This document shows positions 26,759-36,275 of a stretch of DNA of 64,000 nt, piece by piece; position 1 is the stretch's first letter; the number at the start of each line of letters is the position of its first letter. This DNA comes from Arthrobacter sp. SLBN-112. GTDB lineage: Bacteria > Actinomycetota > Actinomycetes > Actinomycetales > Micrococcaceae. The DNA lies in assembly GCF_030944625.1 (NCBI RefSeq), contig NZ_JAUSXY010000001.1:558001-622000 (forward strand). Reading direction: 5' to 3'. The notes under the pieces are model-generated. The model saw nothing but the letters and a program-made list of their open reading frames with translations, did not search any database and was not told where the DNA came from. The translations under genes were made by a program, and so were the position numbers.

Positions 26759-27718
26759 ATGCCGGAAACAACATATGCACTGATCCGGTTCCAGGAACCT
26801 GGCGACAGCAAACCCCGCGCGGGCCTGCTGGTGGACGACAGGGTCCTGCCCCTGGACGGGGACATCAACTCCCTGATCGAGCACTGGGACACCACCGAGG
26901 ACCAGCTTGACGCCCTTGCCGCCTCCGCGGGCGAAGACGCCGGCCTGCCACGCGCTGCCGTCGAAATCCTCGCCCCGGTGGAACCGGCCCAGGTCCTGCA
27001 GACCGGAGCCAACTACCGCAAGCACGTCATCGACCTCGCCGTGGCGCACCGCGAGCCGGGCGAGGACGCGGAGGAAGTGCGCAGCAAGACGGCCGCGATG
27101 ATGGACAAGCGCGCAGGCCAGGGCACGCCGTACTTCTTCATCGGGCTTCCGACGGCGGTGGCGTCCGCCACGGACGATCTCACCTTGCCGTCCTACTCCA
27201 AGTCCCATGACTGGGAGCTGGAACTGGCGGCGGTGATCGGGAAGACAGCATTCCGGGTCACACCCGAGGAAGCGCTGGACCATGTCTTCGGGTACACCAT
27301 GGTCAACGACATCACCACCCGCGAGTACGTGTTCCGCAAGGACATGCCGGCCATCGGTTCCGACTGGTACCGCGCCAAGAACGCCCCCGGCTTCCTGCCC
27401 ACAGGGCCCCTGCTGGTTCCCGCCAAGTACTTCGGCGACCCGCAGGACGTCCAAGTGACCCTGAAACTCAACGGCAAGGCCATGCAGGACGAGTCCACGG
27501 CGGACATGATCTTCGGCGTGGCCAAGCTTGTCAGCGAAGCCTCCCAGATCATGCCGCTGCGCCCCGGCGACCTGGTGCTCACCGGCAGCCCCGCCGGCAA
27601 CGGCCAGCACTGGGGCCGGCTGCTCCAGGACGGGGACGTCATGGAAGGCACCATCACCGGGCTGGGCACCCAGCTCATCCACTGCAAGGACGAAACCACA
27701 AGTGAAGGTGTCCAGTGA
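26759..27718 (+). CDS. Fumarylacetoacetate hydrolase-fold enzyme
   Basis: A 319-residue member of the FAH/HpcE fold. The core has LQTGANYRKHVIDLA, LPSYSKSHDWELELAAVIG (metal-binding Glu pair) and GYTMVNDITTREYVF, with LVLTGSPAGNGQHWGRLLQDGD near the end. Family members act as hydrolases, isomerases or decarboxylases on ring-fission products. It starts 7 bp after the dioxygenase and overlaps the cyclase gene (GTGA), which fits processing of the dioxygenase product. Confidence 0.9.
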   Translation: MPETTYALIRFQEPGDSKPRAGLLVDDRVLPLDGDINSLIEHWDTTEDQLDALAASAGEDAGLPRAAVEILAPVEPAQVLQTGANYRKHVIDLAVAHREPGEDAEEVRSKTAAMMDKRAGQGTPYFFIGLPTAVASATDDLTLPSYSKSHDWELELAAVIGKTAFRVTPEEALDHVFGYTMVNDITTREYVFRKDMPAIGSDWYRAKNAPGFLPTGPLLVPAKYFGDPQDVQVTLKLNGKAMQDESTADMIFGVAKLVSEASQIMPLRPGDLVLTGSPAGNGQHWGRLLQDGDVMEGTITGLGTQLIHCKDETTSEGVQ

Positions 27719-28753
27719 CCACCCAGGAAACTGCAACAGCCACCGGAACCGGGGAATCCACTGATTCTCCGGTTATCCGGCGTGAAGACCCGCTCGGCAG
27801 CATCCGCGCCATGGCCCGGGAACACACCAACTGGGGCCGCTGGGGCCATGACGACGTCCTGGGCACCCTGAACTTCATCGACGCCGCCAAGCGGATCGAA
27901 GCCGCGGCGCTGGTCAAGACCGGTGAGGCGTTCTCGCTCTCCCAGCCCTTCGACACCAACGGCCCGCAAAAAGGCTGGCGGCGCCGCACCAACCCGCGTC
28001 CACACTATGACGGACACGGGCGTCGACGCCGAACGCGGCAACCAAGGCTTCCCGCACGGCTTTGGCGGCGCTGACGACGTGATCGCCATGCCCCTTCAGT
28101 GCTCCACGCAGTGGGACGGACTGGGCCACATCTTCGACCAAGGCAAGGCCTGGAACGGCCGGGCCGCCGGGGACGTGGTCACTTCTGAAGGCGATCTCGT
28201 CACCGGCATCGAAACCGCGGCGGCGAAGATCGTCACCCGCGGTGTCCTGCTCGATGTCGGCCGGGCGCTGGGTCCCGAGCTGGGAAGGGACGACGGCGAG
28301 CTGCCGGACGGGTTCGCGATCACCCCCGAACACCTTCAGCGGACCATTGAACTCCAAGGGCCCAGCTCTGACGTGCGGCGGGGCAACATCGTGGTGATCC
28401 GCACCGGGCAGTACACCCGGGTCCGGCGCGACGGCTGGGGCGAATACGCAGGCGGCCCCGCCCCTGGACTGTCCTTCACTACCGCGCCCTGGCTGCACCA
28501 CTCAGAAATCGCCGGGATCGCCACCGACACCTGGGGCTTCGAGGTCCGACCCAACGAGTTCGACGGCGCATTCCAGCCCCTGCATCAGATCGCGATCCCC
28601 AACCTTGGCCTGTTCCTGGGCGAGATGTGGGACCCGGACGGACTGGCCGAGGCGTGCGCGGCGGACGGCAGGTACGACTTCCTGCTCACCGCAGCCCCGC
28701 TCCCGATCACCGGCGCCGTTGGCTCACCGGTCAACCCGATCGCCGTCAGGTAA
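27715..28753 (+). pseudogene. Cyclase-family (kynurenine-formamidase-like) hydrolase with a +1 frameshift
   Basis: GTG 27715 overlaps the preceding stop. The first frame is coherent to GWRRRTNP (about base 28005). The product resumes one frame later as VHTMTDTGVDAERGNQGFPHGFGGADDVIAMPLQ and ends at 28753. Deleting one base around 28003-28012 gives about 345 residues. The family's metal-binding motif is CSTQWDGLGHIFDQG. The probable reaction is hydrolysis of an amide, ester or cyclic intermediate in the aromatic pathway. If the shift is real the pathway may be crippled, but the otherwise intact reading frame suggests a sequence error. Confidence 0.82.
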
Positions 28754-28820
28754 TCACCCTCCGGTAGCTTTCAGTACAACAACCACCAGCAGTATCGCCG
28801 TCAATACAAAGGAGTCAGCG

Positions 28821-29945
28821 ATGGCAGCAGTACAGAACGTCGGAATCGTTGGGGCGGGAGCCGCGGGCCTGGCCGCCGCCATCCTCCTGGCCGATGCCGG
28901 AATCAAGGTGGAAATCCTCGAAAAGGCGGACGCCCCGCAGACCCTCGGGTCCGGGATCACCCTGCAGGGCAACGCCTTGCGGGTTCTCCGCCAGCTCGGC
29001 GTCTGGGACGAGGTGGAGGCGAAGGGCTTCGGGTTCAGCACTCTCGGCCTGCGGGCCCCAGATCCCGCCGGCACCGTCATCGCGGTCCTCGAGGATATCC
29101 GTACCGGCGGCGACGACCTTCCCGCCACCATGGGCATGTACCGCCCGGACCTCACCGCCATTCTCCGCGAACGCGCCGAGCAGGCCGGTGCGCGGATCAG
29201 CTACGGCAGGACCGTCACCGGAATAACGGACGACGGCGGGTCCGTCACCGTGAGCACCGCCGACGGCGGCTCCGCCACCTATGACCTCCTGATCGGCGCC
29301 GACGGCCTGCATTCCGCCGTCCGCAAAGCCATCGGCATCGACGTCGAACCCCGGTCCACCGGCATGGGCATCTGGCGCGCCTTCGTGGAACGCCCCCAGG
29401 ACGTGGACCGCACCGACCTCACCTACGGCGGACCCTGCTTCATCGCGGGCTACTGCCCCACCGGCCCGGACACCATCTACGCCTACCTCGTGGAAAAGGC
29501 GCAGGAACGCAAGCAGGAAGACGGCCCCCGCATCATGGCCGAACTCGCCGCAGCCTACGGCGGCCCGTGGAACGAGATCCGGGCAAACCTGGACCACAGC
29601 GCCCGCATCAACTACACGTGGTTCACCACGCACCTGGTGGACGGGCCGTGGAACCGCGGCCGCACCGTAATCATCGGCGACGCCGCCCACAGCTGCCCGC
29701 CCACGGTGGCCCAGGGCGCCGCCATGGCCTTGGAGGACGCCGTGGTCCTGGCGGAACTGCTGATCAACGTGGACGACCTCACCGAAACCCTGTGGAAGGA
29801 ATTCACGGACCGACGCCTGGACCGGGCCAAGGCTGTGGTCAACGCCTCCGTCCAGCTGGGCCAGTGGATGCTCGACGGCGTCCGCGACGCCGACGTACCC
29901 GGCCTGATGCACGGGCTGTCCGTCATGCTGAAGGAGCCGGCATGA
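28821..29945 (+). CDS. FAD-dependent aromatic monooxygenase (PHBH fold)
   Basis: A 374-residue class A flavoprotein hydroxylase, ATG 28821 after AAAGGAG. Motifs are GIVGAGAAGLAAAI (dinucleotide binding), LLIGADGLHSAVR (DG motif) and VIIGDAAHSCPPTVAQGAAMALEDA (GD motif). It adds a hydroxyl to an aromatic acid or phenol using NAD(P)H and O2, likely making the catechol cleaved by the dioxygenase two genes upstream. Its stop overlaps the amidohydrolase start. Confidence 0.92.
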   Translation: MAAVQNVGIVGAGAAGLAAAILLADAGIKVEILEKADAPQTLGSGITLQGNALRVLRQLGVWDEVEAKGFGFSTLGLRAPDPAGTVIAVLEDIRTGGDDLPATMGMYRPDLTAILRERAEQAGARISYGRTVTGITDDGGSVTVSTADGGSATYDLLIGADGLHSAVRKAIGIDVEPRSTGMGIWRAFVERPQDVDRTDLTYGGPCFIAGYCPTGPDTIYAYLVEKAQERKQEDGPRIMAELAAAYGGPWNEIRANLDHSARINYTWFTTHLVDGPWNRGRTVIIGDAAHSCPPTVAQGAAMALEDAVVLAELLINVDDLTETLWKEFTDRRLDRAKAVVNASVQLGQWMLDGVRDADVPGLMHGLSVMLKEPA

Positions 29946-31015
29946 GCACCCGTCCCGGCACCAACCCCACGGTGGACGTCCACGCACACATCCTGCTGCC
30001 GGCCCTGCAGCAGCTGGTGGCCGACGCCGCCCCGGTGGGCTTCGGCGCCCAGCAGGCCCTGGAAGTGCGCCGCAACGGGCCCGAATCCATGGCCGCGTCG
30101 GGCCGGATGATCAAGGAGCGCTGGCCGCAGCTGACGGACCTGGACCGCCGGCTCGCGGGCATGGATGCCCAGGGTGTGGATGTGCAGCTGGTCTCGCCGT
30201 CGCCGTCGCACTTCTATTACTTCGCCGGTGAGGAGCTGGGTTTGGAACTGGCCAAGGCCGCCAACCAGGCGGTGCGGGAGTTCGTGGACCGCGCGCCAAA
30301 CCGGCTCAACGGGCTGGGCCTGGTCCCGCTCCAGCACCCGGGCCTGATGGTGGACGCCCTGGAACAGGCCGTACTTGAATGCGGGCTGCTGGGGGTCGAA
30401 ATCGGATCCTTCGCGGCCACTCCCGAGGACCCGGAACGCAGCACCATTGAACTTTCGGACCCCCGGCTGGAACCGTTCTGGGCCCGTGCCGAAGAGCTGG
30501 GCGCTTTGGTGTTCCTGCACCCGTTCGGCTGCTCGCTGGATGAGCGGCTGGACCGCTTCTACCTGGCCAACACCGTGTCCCAGCCGGCCGAAAATGCGGT
30601 TGCACTGTCCCACCTCATCTTCAGTGGCGTCCTGGACCGCCACCCTGCGCTGAAGGTCCTGGCCGCCCACGGCGGCGGTTACCTGCCCACCACCCTGGGC
30701 CGCTCCGACCACGCCTGGAAGGTCCGGCCGGAGGCACATGGCTGCGCCCGGCCGCCGTCGTCCTACCTGCGGAAGCTGTACTTCGACTCGCTGGTCCACA
30801 GCCCGGCTGAACTGCGGGCTCTTGTTGCCGCCGCCGGGCCCGAGCAGGTGCTGCTCGGCTCGGACTACCCGTTCGACATGGGGTCCGACCTTCCGGTGGA
30901 CGAGGTGGAGGCTGCCGCACTCCCGGCCGATGACGAGGCCCGGGTTTTGGGCGGCAACGCACGGGCCCTGGGCATCACCGCGGCAGCCGCCCTGGCCACC
31001 CGCCCCAACGCTTAA
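29942..31015 (+). CDS. ACMSD-type amidohydrolase (probable decarboxylase)
   Basis: A 357-residue metal-dependent TIM barrel of the amidohydrolase-2 group. Ligands are visible in VDVHAHIL (HxH), VFLHPFG, VLAAHGGGYLP and LLGSDYPFDMG (catalytic Asp). Relatives decarboxylate 2-amino-3-carboxymuconate semialdehyde, resorcylates or related acids. It overlaps the monooxygenase gene by 4 nt. It could decarboxylate either the aromatic substrate or a carboxylated ring-fission product. Confidence 0.9.
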   Translation: MSTRPGTNPTVDVHAHILLPALQQLVADAAPVGFGAQQALEVRRNGPESMAASGRMIKERWPQLTDLDRRLAGMDAQGVDVQLVSPSPSHFYYFAGEELGLELAKAANQAVREFVDRAPNRLNGLGLVPLQHPGLMVDALEQAVLECGLLGVEIGSFAATPEDPERSTIELSDPRLEPFWARAEELGALVFLHPFGCSLDERLDRFYLANTVSQPAENAVALSHLIFSGVLDRHPALKVLAAHGGGYLPTTLGRSDHAWKVRPEAHGCARPPSSYLRKLYFDSLVHSPAELRALVAAAGPEQVLLGSDYPFDMGSDLPVDEVEAAALPADDEARVLGGNARALGITAAAALATRPNA

Positions 31016-31026
31016 GGAACACCTAC

Positions 31027-32025
31027 ATGGTCAAGATTGCCCGTTGGGATCACGACGGCGGGACGCGGTCCGGCTTCGTGGACGGTGAACACTGCTATGC
31101 GCTGCCGGCAGGCCAGGGCGTCCAGACTCTCCTGGACGCCGGACTCGAGGAGACGCTGGCACTCGCTCGTGAGGTGGTTGGTTCCGCTGCTGCTGTTCCG
31201 CTGGCGGATGTGCAGCTGCTCGCCCCGCTGGAACCGGCCACCATCCGGGACTTCGTGGCGTTCGAGGAGCACGTGGAAGGTGTGCGGAAGAGCATCGACG
31301 GCGTGGCCGGCGTGGTGCCCGAATGGTACGAGGCACCTACGTTTTACTTCACTAACCCGCACACGGTGACCGGTACAGGCGAGGTGATCGGGATTCCCGC
31401 GGGCTGCACGGACCTGGACTTTGAAACGGAGGTGGCAGCCGTCGTCGGACGCGTCCCCGGGAGCGACGGCCGCAACCTGACCGCGGAAGAGGCCCACCGG
31501 CACATTTTCGGATACACGGTGCTCAACGACTGGTCCGCCCGGGATTTGCAGCGCCGGGAGATGAAGGTCAGCCTGGGTCCGTGCAAGGGCAAGGACTTCG
31601 CCAACACGCTGGGGCCCTGGATTGTCACCGCCGACGAATTCGAGGACCGGCACGACGCCGAAGGCTTCCTGCCTATCTCCATGTCCGTCCAGGTCAACGG
31701 CGAAACCATCGGCCAGGACCTGCTCTCCAACATGGGCTGGCCGTTCGCTGAGCTGGTGGCATACGCCTCGCAGGACTCCGTGGTGCGTTCCGGCGACATA
31801 CTGGGCTCCGGCACGTGCGGCAGCGGCTGCCTTGCCGAACTCTGGGGCCGCAACGGGTCCCAGACTCCCCCGCCGCTGAAAACCGGCGACGTGGTCCGGA
31901 TGACCGTGGAAGGCGTCGGCACCATCGAGAACACGGTGGGCGCCAGGCGTGAGGCCACCACCCGCGTTCCCGCCCGGACGCGGCCCCGCAACCGGGTTGC
32001 CTCCGCCGCAGCTTCGGGGATTTAG
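31027..32025 (+). CDS. Fumarylacetoacetate hydrolase family protein
   Basis: 332 residues, with an N-terminal MVKIARWDHDG domain and the FAH core: IRDFVAFEEHVEGVRK, PTFYFTNPHTVTG, LDFETEVAAVVGR (metal ligands), GYTVLNDWSARDLQ and a VRSGDILGSGTCGSGCL loop. This second FAH-fold gene of the cluster differs clearly from the first and so probably handles a later or alternative ring-fission product. Its stop lies 1 bp before the SDR start. Confidence 0.9.
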   Translation: MVKIARWDHDGGTRSGFVDGEHCYALPAGQGVQTLLDAGLEETLALAREVVGSAAAVPLADVQLLAPLEPATIRDFVAFEEHVEGVRKSIDGVAGVVPEWYEAPTFYFTNPHTVTGTGEVIGIPAGCTDLDFETEVAAVVGRVPGSDGRNLTAEEAHRHIFGYTVLNDWSARDLQRREMKVSLGPCKGKDFANTLGPWIVTADEFEDRHDAEGFLPISMSVQVNGETIGQDLLSNMGWPFAELVAYASQDSVVRSGDILGSGTCGSGCLAELWGRNGSQTPPPLKTGDVVRMTVEGVGTIENTVGARREATTRVPARTRPRNRVASAAASGI

Positions 32026-32026
32026 G

Positions 32027-32800
32027 GTGGCCTCCCTGCGGCTCGACGGCCGCACGGTGGTGGTTACCGGCGCGGCTCAGGGCCAGGGTGCGGCCGAAGC
32101 CCGGATGCTCGTAAAGGCCGGGGCGCGCGTGATCGCCACGGACCTGCCCGCCAGGCCACCGGCCGGGCTTGGGGTTTCCGCGGCCCCCGGCGGCGGCCTG
32201 TTCTACCGCCGGCTGGATGTGGGCGACGCCTCGGGGTGGGCTGACCTGGCCGCGTGGATCAGGTCCCAGGGCTGGCGCGTGGACGGGCTGGTCAACAATG
32301 CCGGCATCACCCAGCGCAGCCGGCTGCTCGAAGCTTCGGTGGCGGACCTGCAGCGGGTCTACGAGGTGAATGTCGCCGGCTCCCTGCTGGGGATCCAGGC
32401 CCTCGCTCCCCTCATGCGCAGCGGGTCCTCGATCGTGAATGTTGGGTCCGTTGCAGGGCTGACGGCGCACTACCCCGTGGCGTACACCGCCAGCAAGTGG
32501 GCACTCCGCGGCCTTTCACAGGTGGCGGCCATGGAGCTTGGCCCGCGCGGCATCAGGGTGAACACCGTCCATCCTGGCTTCATCGAAACGCCCATGACAG
32601 CGGGTGCCAAACCGGAATTCCGGGAGGCCACCCTGGCCGAGACGCCGTTGGGCCGCACCGGCACCGTCGAGGAGGTGGCCGGCGTCGTGCTCTTCCTCCT
32701 CAGCCCGCTGTCCTCGTTCGTCACCGGCGCGGAAATCCCGGTGGACGGCGGCCAGGCAGGCCACGGCGGGGCCAAGTCCGTATCCGACGCCCTGCGCTGA
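32027..32800 (+). CDS. Short-chain dehydrogenase/reductase
   Basis: A 257-residue SDR from GTG 32027. Motifs are VVVTGAAQGQGAAEA, VNNAGITQR, SVAGLTAHYPVAYTASKWALRG (catalytic Tyr and Lys) and VTGAEIPVDGG. It is the last gene of the forward catabolic operon and converges with another SDR 19 bp away. It may oxidise a hydroxyl on a side chain or a post-cleavage intermediate. Confidence 0.92.
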   Translation: MASLRLDGRTVVVTGAAQGQGAAEARMLVKAGARVIATDLPARPPAGLGVSAAPGGGLFYRRLDVGDASGWADLAAWIRSQGWRVDGLVNNAGITQRSRLLEASVADLQRVYEVNVAGSLLGIQALAPLMRSGSSIVNVGSVAGLTAHYPVAYTASKWALRGLSQVAAMELGPRGIRVNTVHPGFIETPMTAGAKPEFREATLAETPLGRTGTVEEVAGVVLFLLSPLSSFVTGAEIPVDGGQAGHGGAKSVSDALR

Positions 32801-32819
32801 ACCCCCGGCCGCACCTAAG

Positions 32820-33602
32820 TCAGCCGGGCAGGACCGCCGACCAGCCGCCGTCGACCATCAGGTTGGCCCCCGTCACGTAGGACGCTTCATCGGAAGCGAG
32901 GAACAGCGCGCAAGCGGCCACCTCCTCCGGCCCGCCAATCCTGCCCAGGGGAATGCTGCCGGCGATGGTCCGCATCGGATGGTCGGGAGCGAGGAGGTTG
33001 CCCTCGGTGGCGGCGGTGCGGATCATGCCGGGGCTGACCGCATTGACGCGCAGCCCGTGCGGCGCTCCTTCGGCCGCCAGCTGTTTGGTCATGGCCACCA
33101 CGGCGCCCTTGGTGGCGGTGTGCGCCAGCCGCCCGTTGGTCATCGAGCCTGTCACGCCCGCGGTGGAACCCACCAGGACGATGGCCGCGTTTTGCGCCGC
33201 AATCAGCTGCGGCCAGAAGTACTTCACCGGCAGGAACACCACGTCCATCTCGTGCTCCACGTTCCACTTCCAGTCCGCATAGGAGAGCTGCTCCACGGGG
33301 GCGAACCGCGTGACTGCGGCGTTCGCGTACAGGATGTGGACCTGCCCGTGGGCTTCCGCAACGTCGCCCGCCCAGGCCGCCACGGCGGCCTCATCTGTCA
33401 GATCCACCCGGCTGCTGCCCATCCGGCCCCCGGCCGCCGTCACCGCCGCGACTGTGGCTGCCGCGCCGTCGTCGTCCATATCGCAGCCCACCACGAAGGC
33501 CCCTTCCGCAGCGAAGGCGAGCGCTGCCGCCCTGCCCTGGCCGCTGGCCGTTCCGGTGATGACGGCGGTCTTGCCGGCCAGGCGCTGGCTGGAAACGGGC
33601 AC
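32820..33602 (-). CDS. Short-chain dehydrogenase/reductase
   Basis: A 260-residue SDR from GTG 33602 with GGAAGGAA upstream. The cofactor motif is VITGTASGQGRAAAL, with CDMDDDG after strand 2 (NAD preference). YANAAVTRF replaces the usual NNAG. Serine and asparagine or threonine positions are in VGSTAGVTGSMTNGRLAHTATKGAV: the expected catalytic Tyr of YxxxK reads His in HTATK, an unusual substitution. It lies downstream of the LysR gene on the same strand. Confidence 0.88.
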   Translation of the reverse strand: MPVSSQRLAGKTAVITGTASGQGRAAALAFAAEGAFVVGCDMDDDGAAATVAAVTAAGGRMGSSRVDLTDEAAVAAWAGDVAEAHGQVHILYANAAVTRFAPVEQLSYADWKWNVEHEMDVVFLPVKYFWPQLIAAQNAAIVLVGSTAGVTGSMTNGRLAHTATKGAVVAMTKQLAAEGAPHGLRVNAVSPGMIRTAATEGNLLAPDHPMRTIAGSIPLGRIGGPEEVAACALFLASDEASYVTGANLMVDGGWSAVLPG

Positions 33603-33674
33603 AGGGGTTCCTTCCGAAAGCGTGTTTCCCCGACTTTCGCAGGAATGGACCGGAACGGGAACGGTGTCCTGGGT

Positions 33675-34637
33675 CTACGTGGTATCCGCCGCGTGGATGG
33701 TCAGGGGATGTGCGGCGGCGGGAAAGAGTTCATGCAGCCGGGCGCAGGAACGCTGCACCACCGAACGCAGCCAGACTCCGGCAGGGTCCTCCGCCTGCGA
33801 GGGGTGCCAGTACATGGCCTCCACCAGGGAGGCTTCGGCATCGTCGGCGAACCCCAGCACCGCAATGTTGGCGCCTCGCTGGGCCCGCGCTGCCAGCATC
33901 CCCGGCACCAGCGCCACAAGGTCCGTTCCTTCCACCAGCAGGGGCAGCGACAGGAACCCGGCCACCACCGCGGCCACCCGGCGCTGGATGCCGCGCGACT
34001 CGAACAGTTTGTCCGCGGGAGTGCTGATGCCCTCACCGAAATAGCCGACGGCGTGGGGCACCGTGGCCAGGTCGGCCAGGGTAAGGCGGTGCTGCTGGAG
34101 CAAGGGATTACCGGCGTCGGCAACGGCCATGAAGCTGTCCCTGAACAGCTGCCGGCTGGCCCCCTGCATCTGGTAACCGGTTGGCCCGACGAGCAGGTCG
34201 ATCTTGGAGTAGTCAGCCATCTGGCCCTGGATCCCGGAATTTGACGTGGGAACGAAATCCACGGACACCCCAGGGGCTTCCTCCCGCAGGATGCCCCGCA
34301 GCGGACCCACGATCAGCGCCGCCGCGTAGTCGGAGGCTGCAATCACGAATTCCCGCTCGCTTGCCGCAGGATCGAAGCCGGAGCGGATGCGCGTGGCCCG
34401 CTGGATGTGGAGCATTGCTTCATCAACCAGCGGAACCAGGGATTGCGCGAAGGGCGTCAGATCGTAGGTGCGGCCATTGCGGACCAGGAGTTCGTCGTCG
34501 AAGTGGCGCCGGAGCCTGGCCATTGCGGCGCTGGTGGCCGGTTGGCTTAGCTGGAGGCGCTCCGCGGCCCGGGTGATGTTCCTCAGTTCCAGCAGGACCT
34601 GCAGGTGGGGCAGTAGGTTCAGGTCCAGGTTCTTCAT
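33675..34637 (-). CDS. LysR-family transcriptional regulator
   Basis: About 320 residues from ATG 34637 (KNLDLNLLPHLQVLLE). The winged helix-turn-helix is NITRAAERLQLSQPATSAAMARLRRHFDDELLVR at residues about 20-55, followed by a substrate-binding domain (REFVIAASDYAAALIVG). The N-terminal pattern resembles NodD/NahR-type regulators that respond to phenolics and flavonoids. It lies between the oxidase/MFS pair and the aromatic operon, the likely targets. The ligand is inferred, not proven. Confidence 0.92.
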   Translation of the reverse strand: MKNLDLNLLPHLQVLLELRNITRAAERLQLSQPATSAAMARLRRHFDDELLVRNGRTYDLTPFAQSLVPLVDEAMLHIQRATRIRSGFDPAASEREFVIAASDYAAALIVGPLRGILREEAPGVSVDFVPTSNSGIQGQMADYSKIDLLVGPTGYQMQGASRQLFRDSFMAVADAGNPLLQQHRLTLADLATVPHAVGYFGEGISTPADKLFESRGIQRRVAAVVAGFLSLPLLVEGTDLVALVPGMLAARAQRGANIAVLGFADDAEASLVEAMYWHPSQAEDPAGVWLRSVVQRSCARLHELFPAAAHPLTIHAADTT

Positions 34638-34690
34638 ACCCACAGGTTAGCCGTGCGAGGGCCTGGAACCGGCTCCGGGCCGCAAGCGCT

Positions 34691-36259
34691 TCAGGATCCC
34701 AGTTCTTTGGCGACCTGGCGCGCGCCGCGGACGGCGATGGCCACGCTCATCAGCGTGGGGTTCATGGCCGTGGCTGTCGGAATGAGCGCGTTCCCGCCCA
34801 CCACCAGGTTCTCGTAGCCCCACACCCTGGACCATGGATCTGCCACTGAGCTGCCGTCGTCGGCCGCTCCCATGCGCATGGTGCCCTGGTAGTGCAGGCT
34901 GGAGCCGTTGGGCATCAGCCTCGGTTCGGCCACAAAGACGCCCAGGGCCTTGCCGGCACGGCGCAACCGTTCGGTGGCTTGGGCAATCTCCGCTTCCTCC
35001 CGCTCCGTGAGCGCATAGTCGATGCTCATGTTCGGGAAGCCGCGGTAGTCGGGCTCGTTGTCGTCAAAGGTGACGGCGTCCTCGTAGCGCGGGTGCTTGC
35101 GCAGGCCGTAGCCCATGTTGACGTAGCCCCAGCGGTTCTCCGAGTACGGGGTGCCCGGCTCCATGGGGAACGGCGTGGTTTCGGTGTACATCACCTGGAC
35201 CGAGAAGGGGTGCTCGGGCTCGGAGAACGGGATGCGGTTCACGGCCGCCACGGGGTCCGCCGGGTTTTGGGCGCGCCGGGCCAGTTCTGCGTCCAGGTCC
35301 TCCTTTGCGGCGAAACGGCTCATCTTGTCGGCGTCGAGCGCCACCGTGGAAATCACCACCGGGTGTTCGGTCAGGTAGTGGCCAAGCGCCGCCGGCCGGA
35401 CGCCCGAGGCCCACAGGAGCTGGGGTGACCGGAAAGCATCCGCCGCTACCACCACCACGTCCGCCGGCACAAAGGATTCCGTTCCGGTGCGGAGATCCTG
35501 CACGGTGACACCGGTGGCCCGGGTTCCGTCGAGCTCCACGCGGCGGACCAGGGTGAGGTCGCGGAGTTCGAACCGCTGTGACAGCGTGCTGTCCTGGTCG
35601 ATCAACGGGCCAAGGACGACGTCGGCACCAGCCCAGCGCACGGACCCGTCGGGTTGCGGGTCCCCGGCGACAGGAAGCGTGCCCACACCGTAGCCGTCGG
35701 GGAGTTCAGCGCCGAACTCCTCGTCCAGGAGGGAGCGGATGGCTTCGCCCACTTTCGAGTCTGCGAAGGCTGCACTGTGGACGTGCAGGAGGCCTTTGGC
35801 CTCTTCAATCAGCCCGTCCCACTCGTCGTCCGCTATGAAGGGGATCTTTTCGCTGAACGCGGGCGACGGCGTCGCGCAGGTCCAGTGCGCACCCTGCCCG
35901 CCCACGTTGGTGGCGGCAGCCGCCGCCGGAAATGAGGGGGCGTGCGCTGAACCAGCTCCGCCGAAGTCCAGCAGGTGCGTTCCCTGGCGCGCGGTGAACA
36001 TGCCCTCGGTGACTGTTGCTGCGGGAATGCCAAGCGATTCACGGAACCCGCCGGACTGCGGTCCCTGCGACATTTCCCGGGCGCGCGACTTCTCATCCGG
36101 GTCCGGGATGTTCCGGACGCTCTCGCCGGGGACGGTGGTCAGCTGCGGTCCGGCTTCGAACATCACCACCCGCGCGTTGGGGATCTGCTCCAGCAACAGG
36201 CGGGCGTAAGTGGAACCGATGGGTCCGCTGCCGACGACGGCAATGGTGGGGTTGGACAT
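34691..36259 (-). CDS. GMC/pyranose-oxidase-like FAD oxidoreductase (CarA-like)
   Basis: 522 residues from ATG 36259 behind GAAGGAGA; the longer open frame upstream is not used. The FAD motif is VVGSGPIGSTYA with FEAGP at the end of strand 2. The C-terminal domain has SLHYQGTMRMG (His456) and TAMNPTLMSVA (Asn500), the His/Asn positions expected for flavin-dependent sugar C-OH oxidation. It resembles C-glycoside 3-oxidases and pyranose 2-oxidases. It follows an MFS gene after 16 bp, which suggests a transported glycoside is oxidised. It is a paralogue of 47974-49533. Confidence 0.88.
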   Translation of the reverse strand: MSNPTIAVVGSGPIGSTYARLLLEQIPNARVVMFEAGPQLTTVPGESVRNIPDPDEKSRAREMSQGPQSGGFRESLGIPAATVTEGMFTARQGTHLLDFGGAGSAHAPSFPAAAAATNVGGQGAHWTCATPSPAFSEKIPFIADDEWDGLIEEAKGLLHVHSAAFADSKVGEAIRSLLDEEFGAELPDGYGVGTLPVAGDPQPDGSVRWAGADVVLGPLIDQDSTLSQRFELRDLTLVRRVELDGTRATGVTVQDLRTGTESFVPADVVVVAADAFRSPQLLWASGVRPAALGHYLTEHPVVISTVALDADKMSRFAAKEDLDAELARRAQNPADPVAAVNRIPFSEPEHPFSVQVMYTETTPFPMEPGTPYSENRWGYVNMGYGLRKHPRYEDAVTFDDNEPDYRGFPNMSIDYALTEREEAEIAQATERLRRAGKALGVFVAEPRLMPNGSSLHYQGTMRMGAADDGSSVADPWSRVWGYENLVVGGNALIPTATAMNPTLMSVAIAVRGARQVAKELGS

Positions 36260-36275
36260 GATGTCTCCTTCGAGA

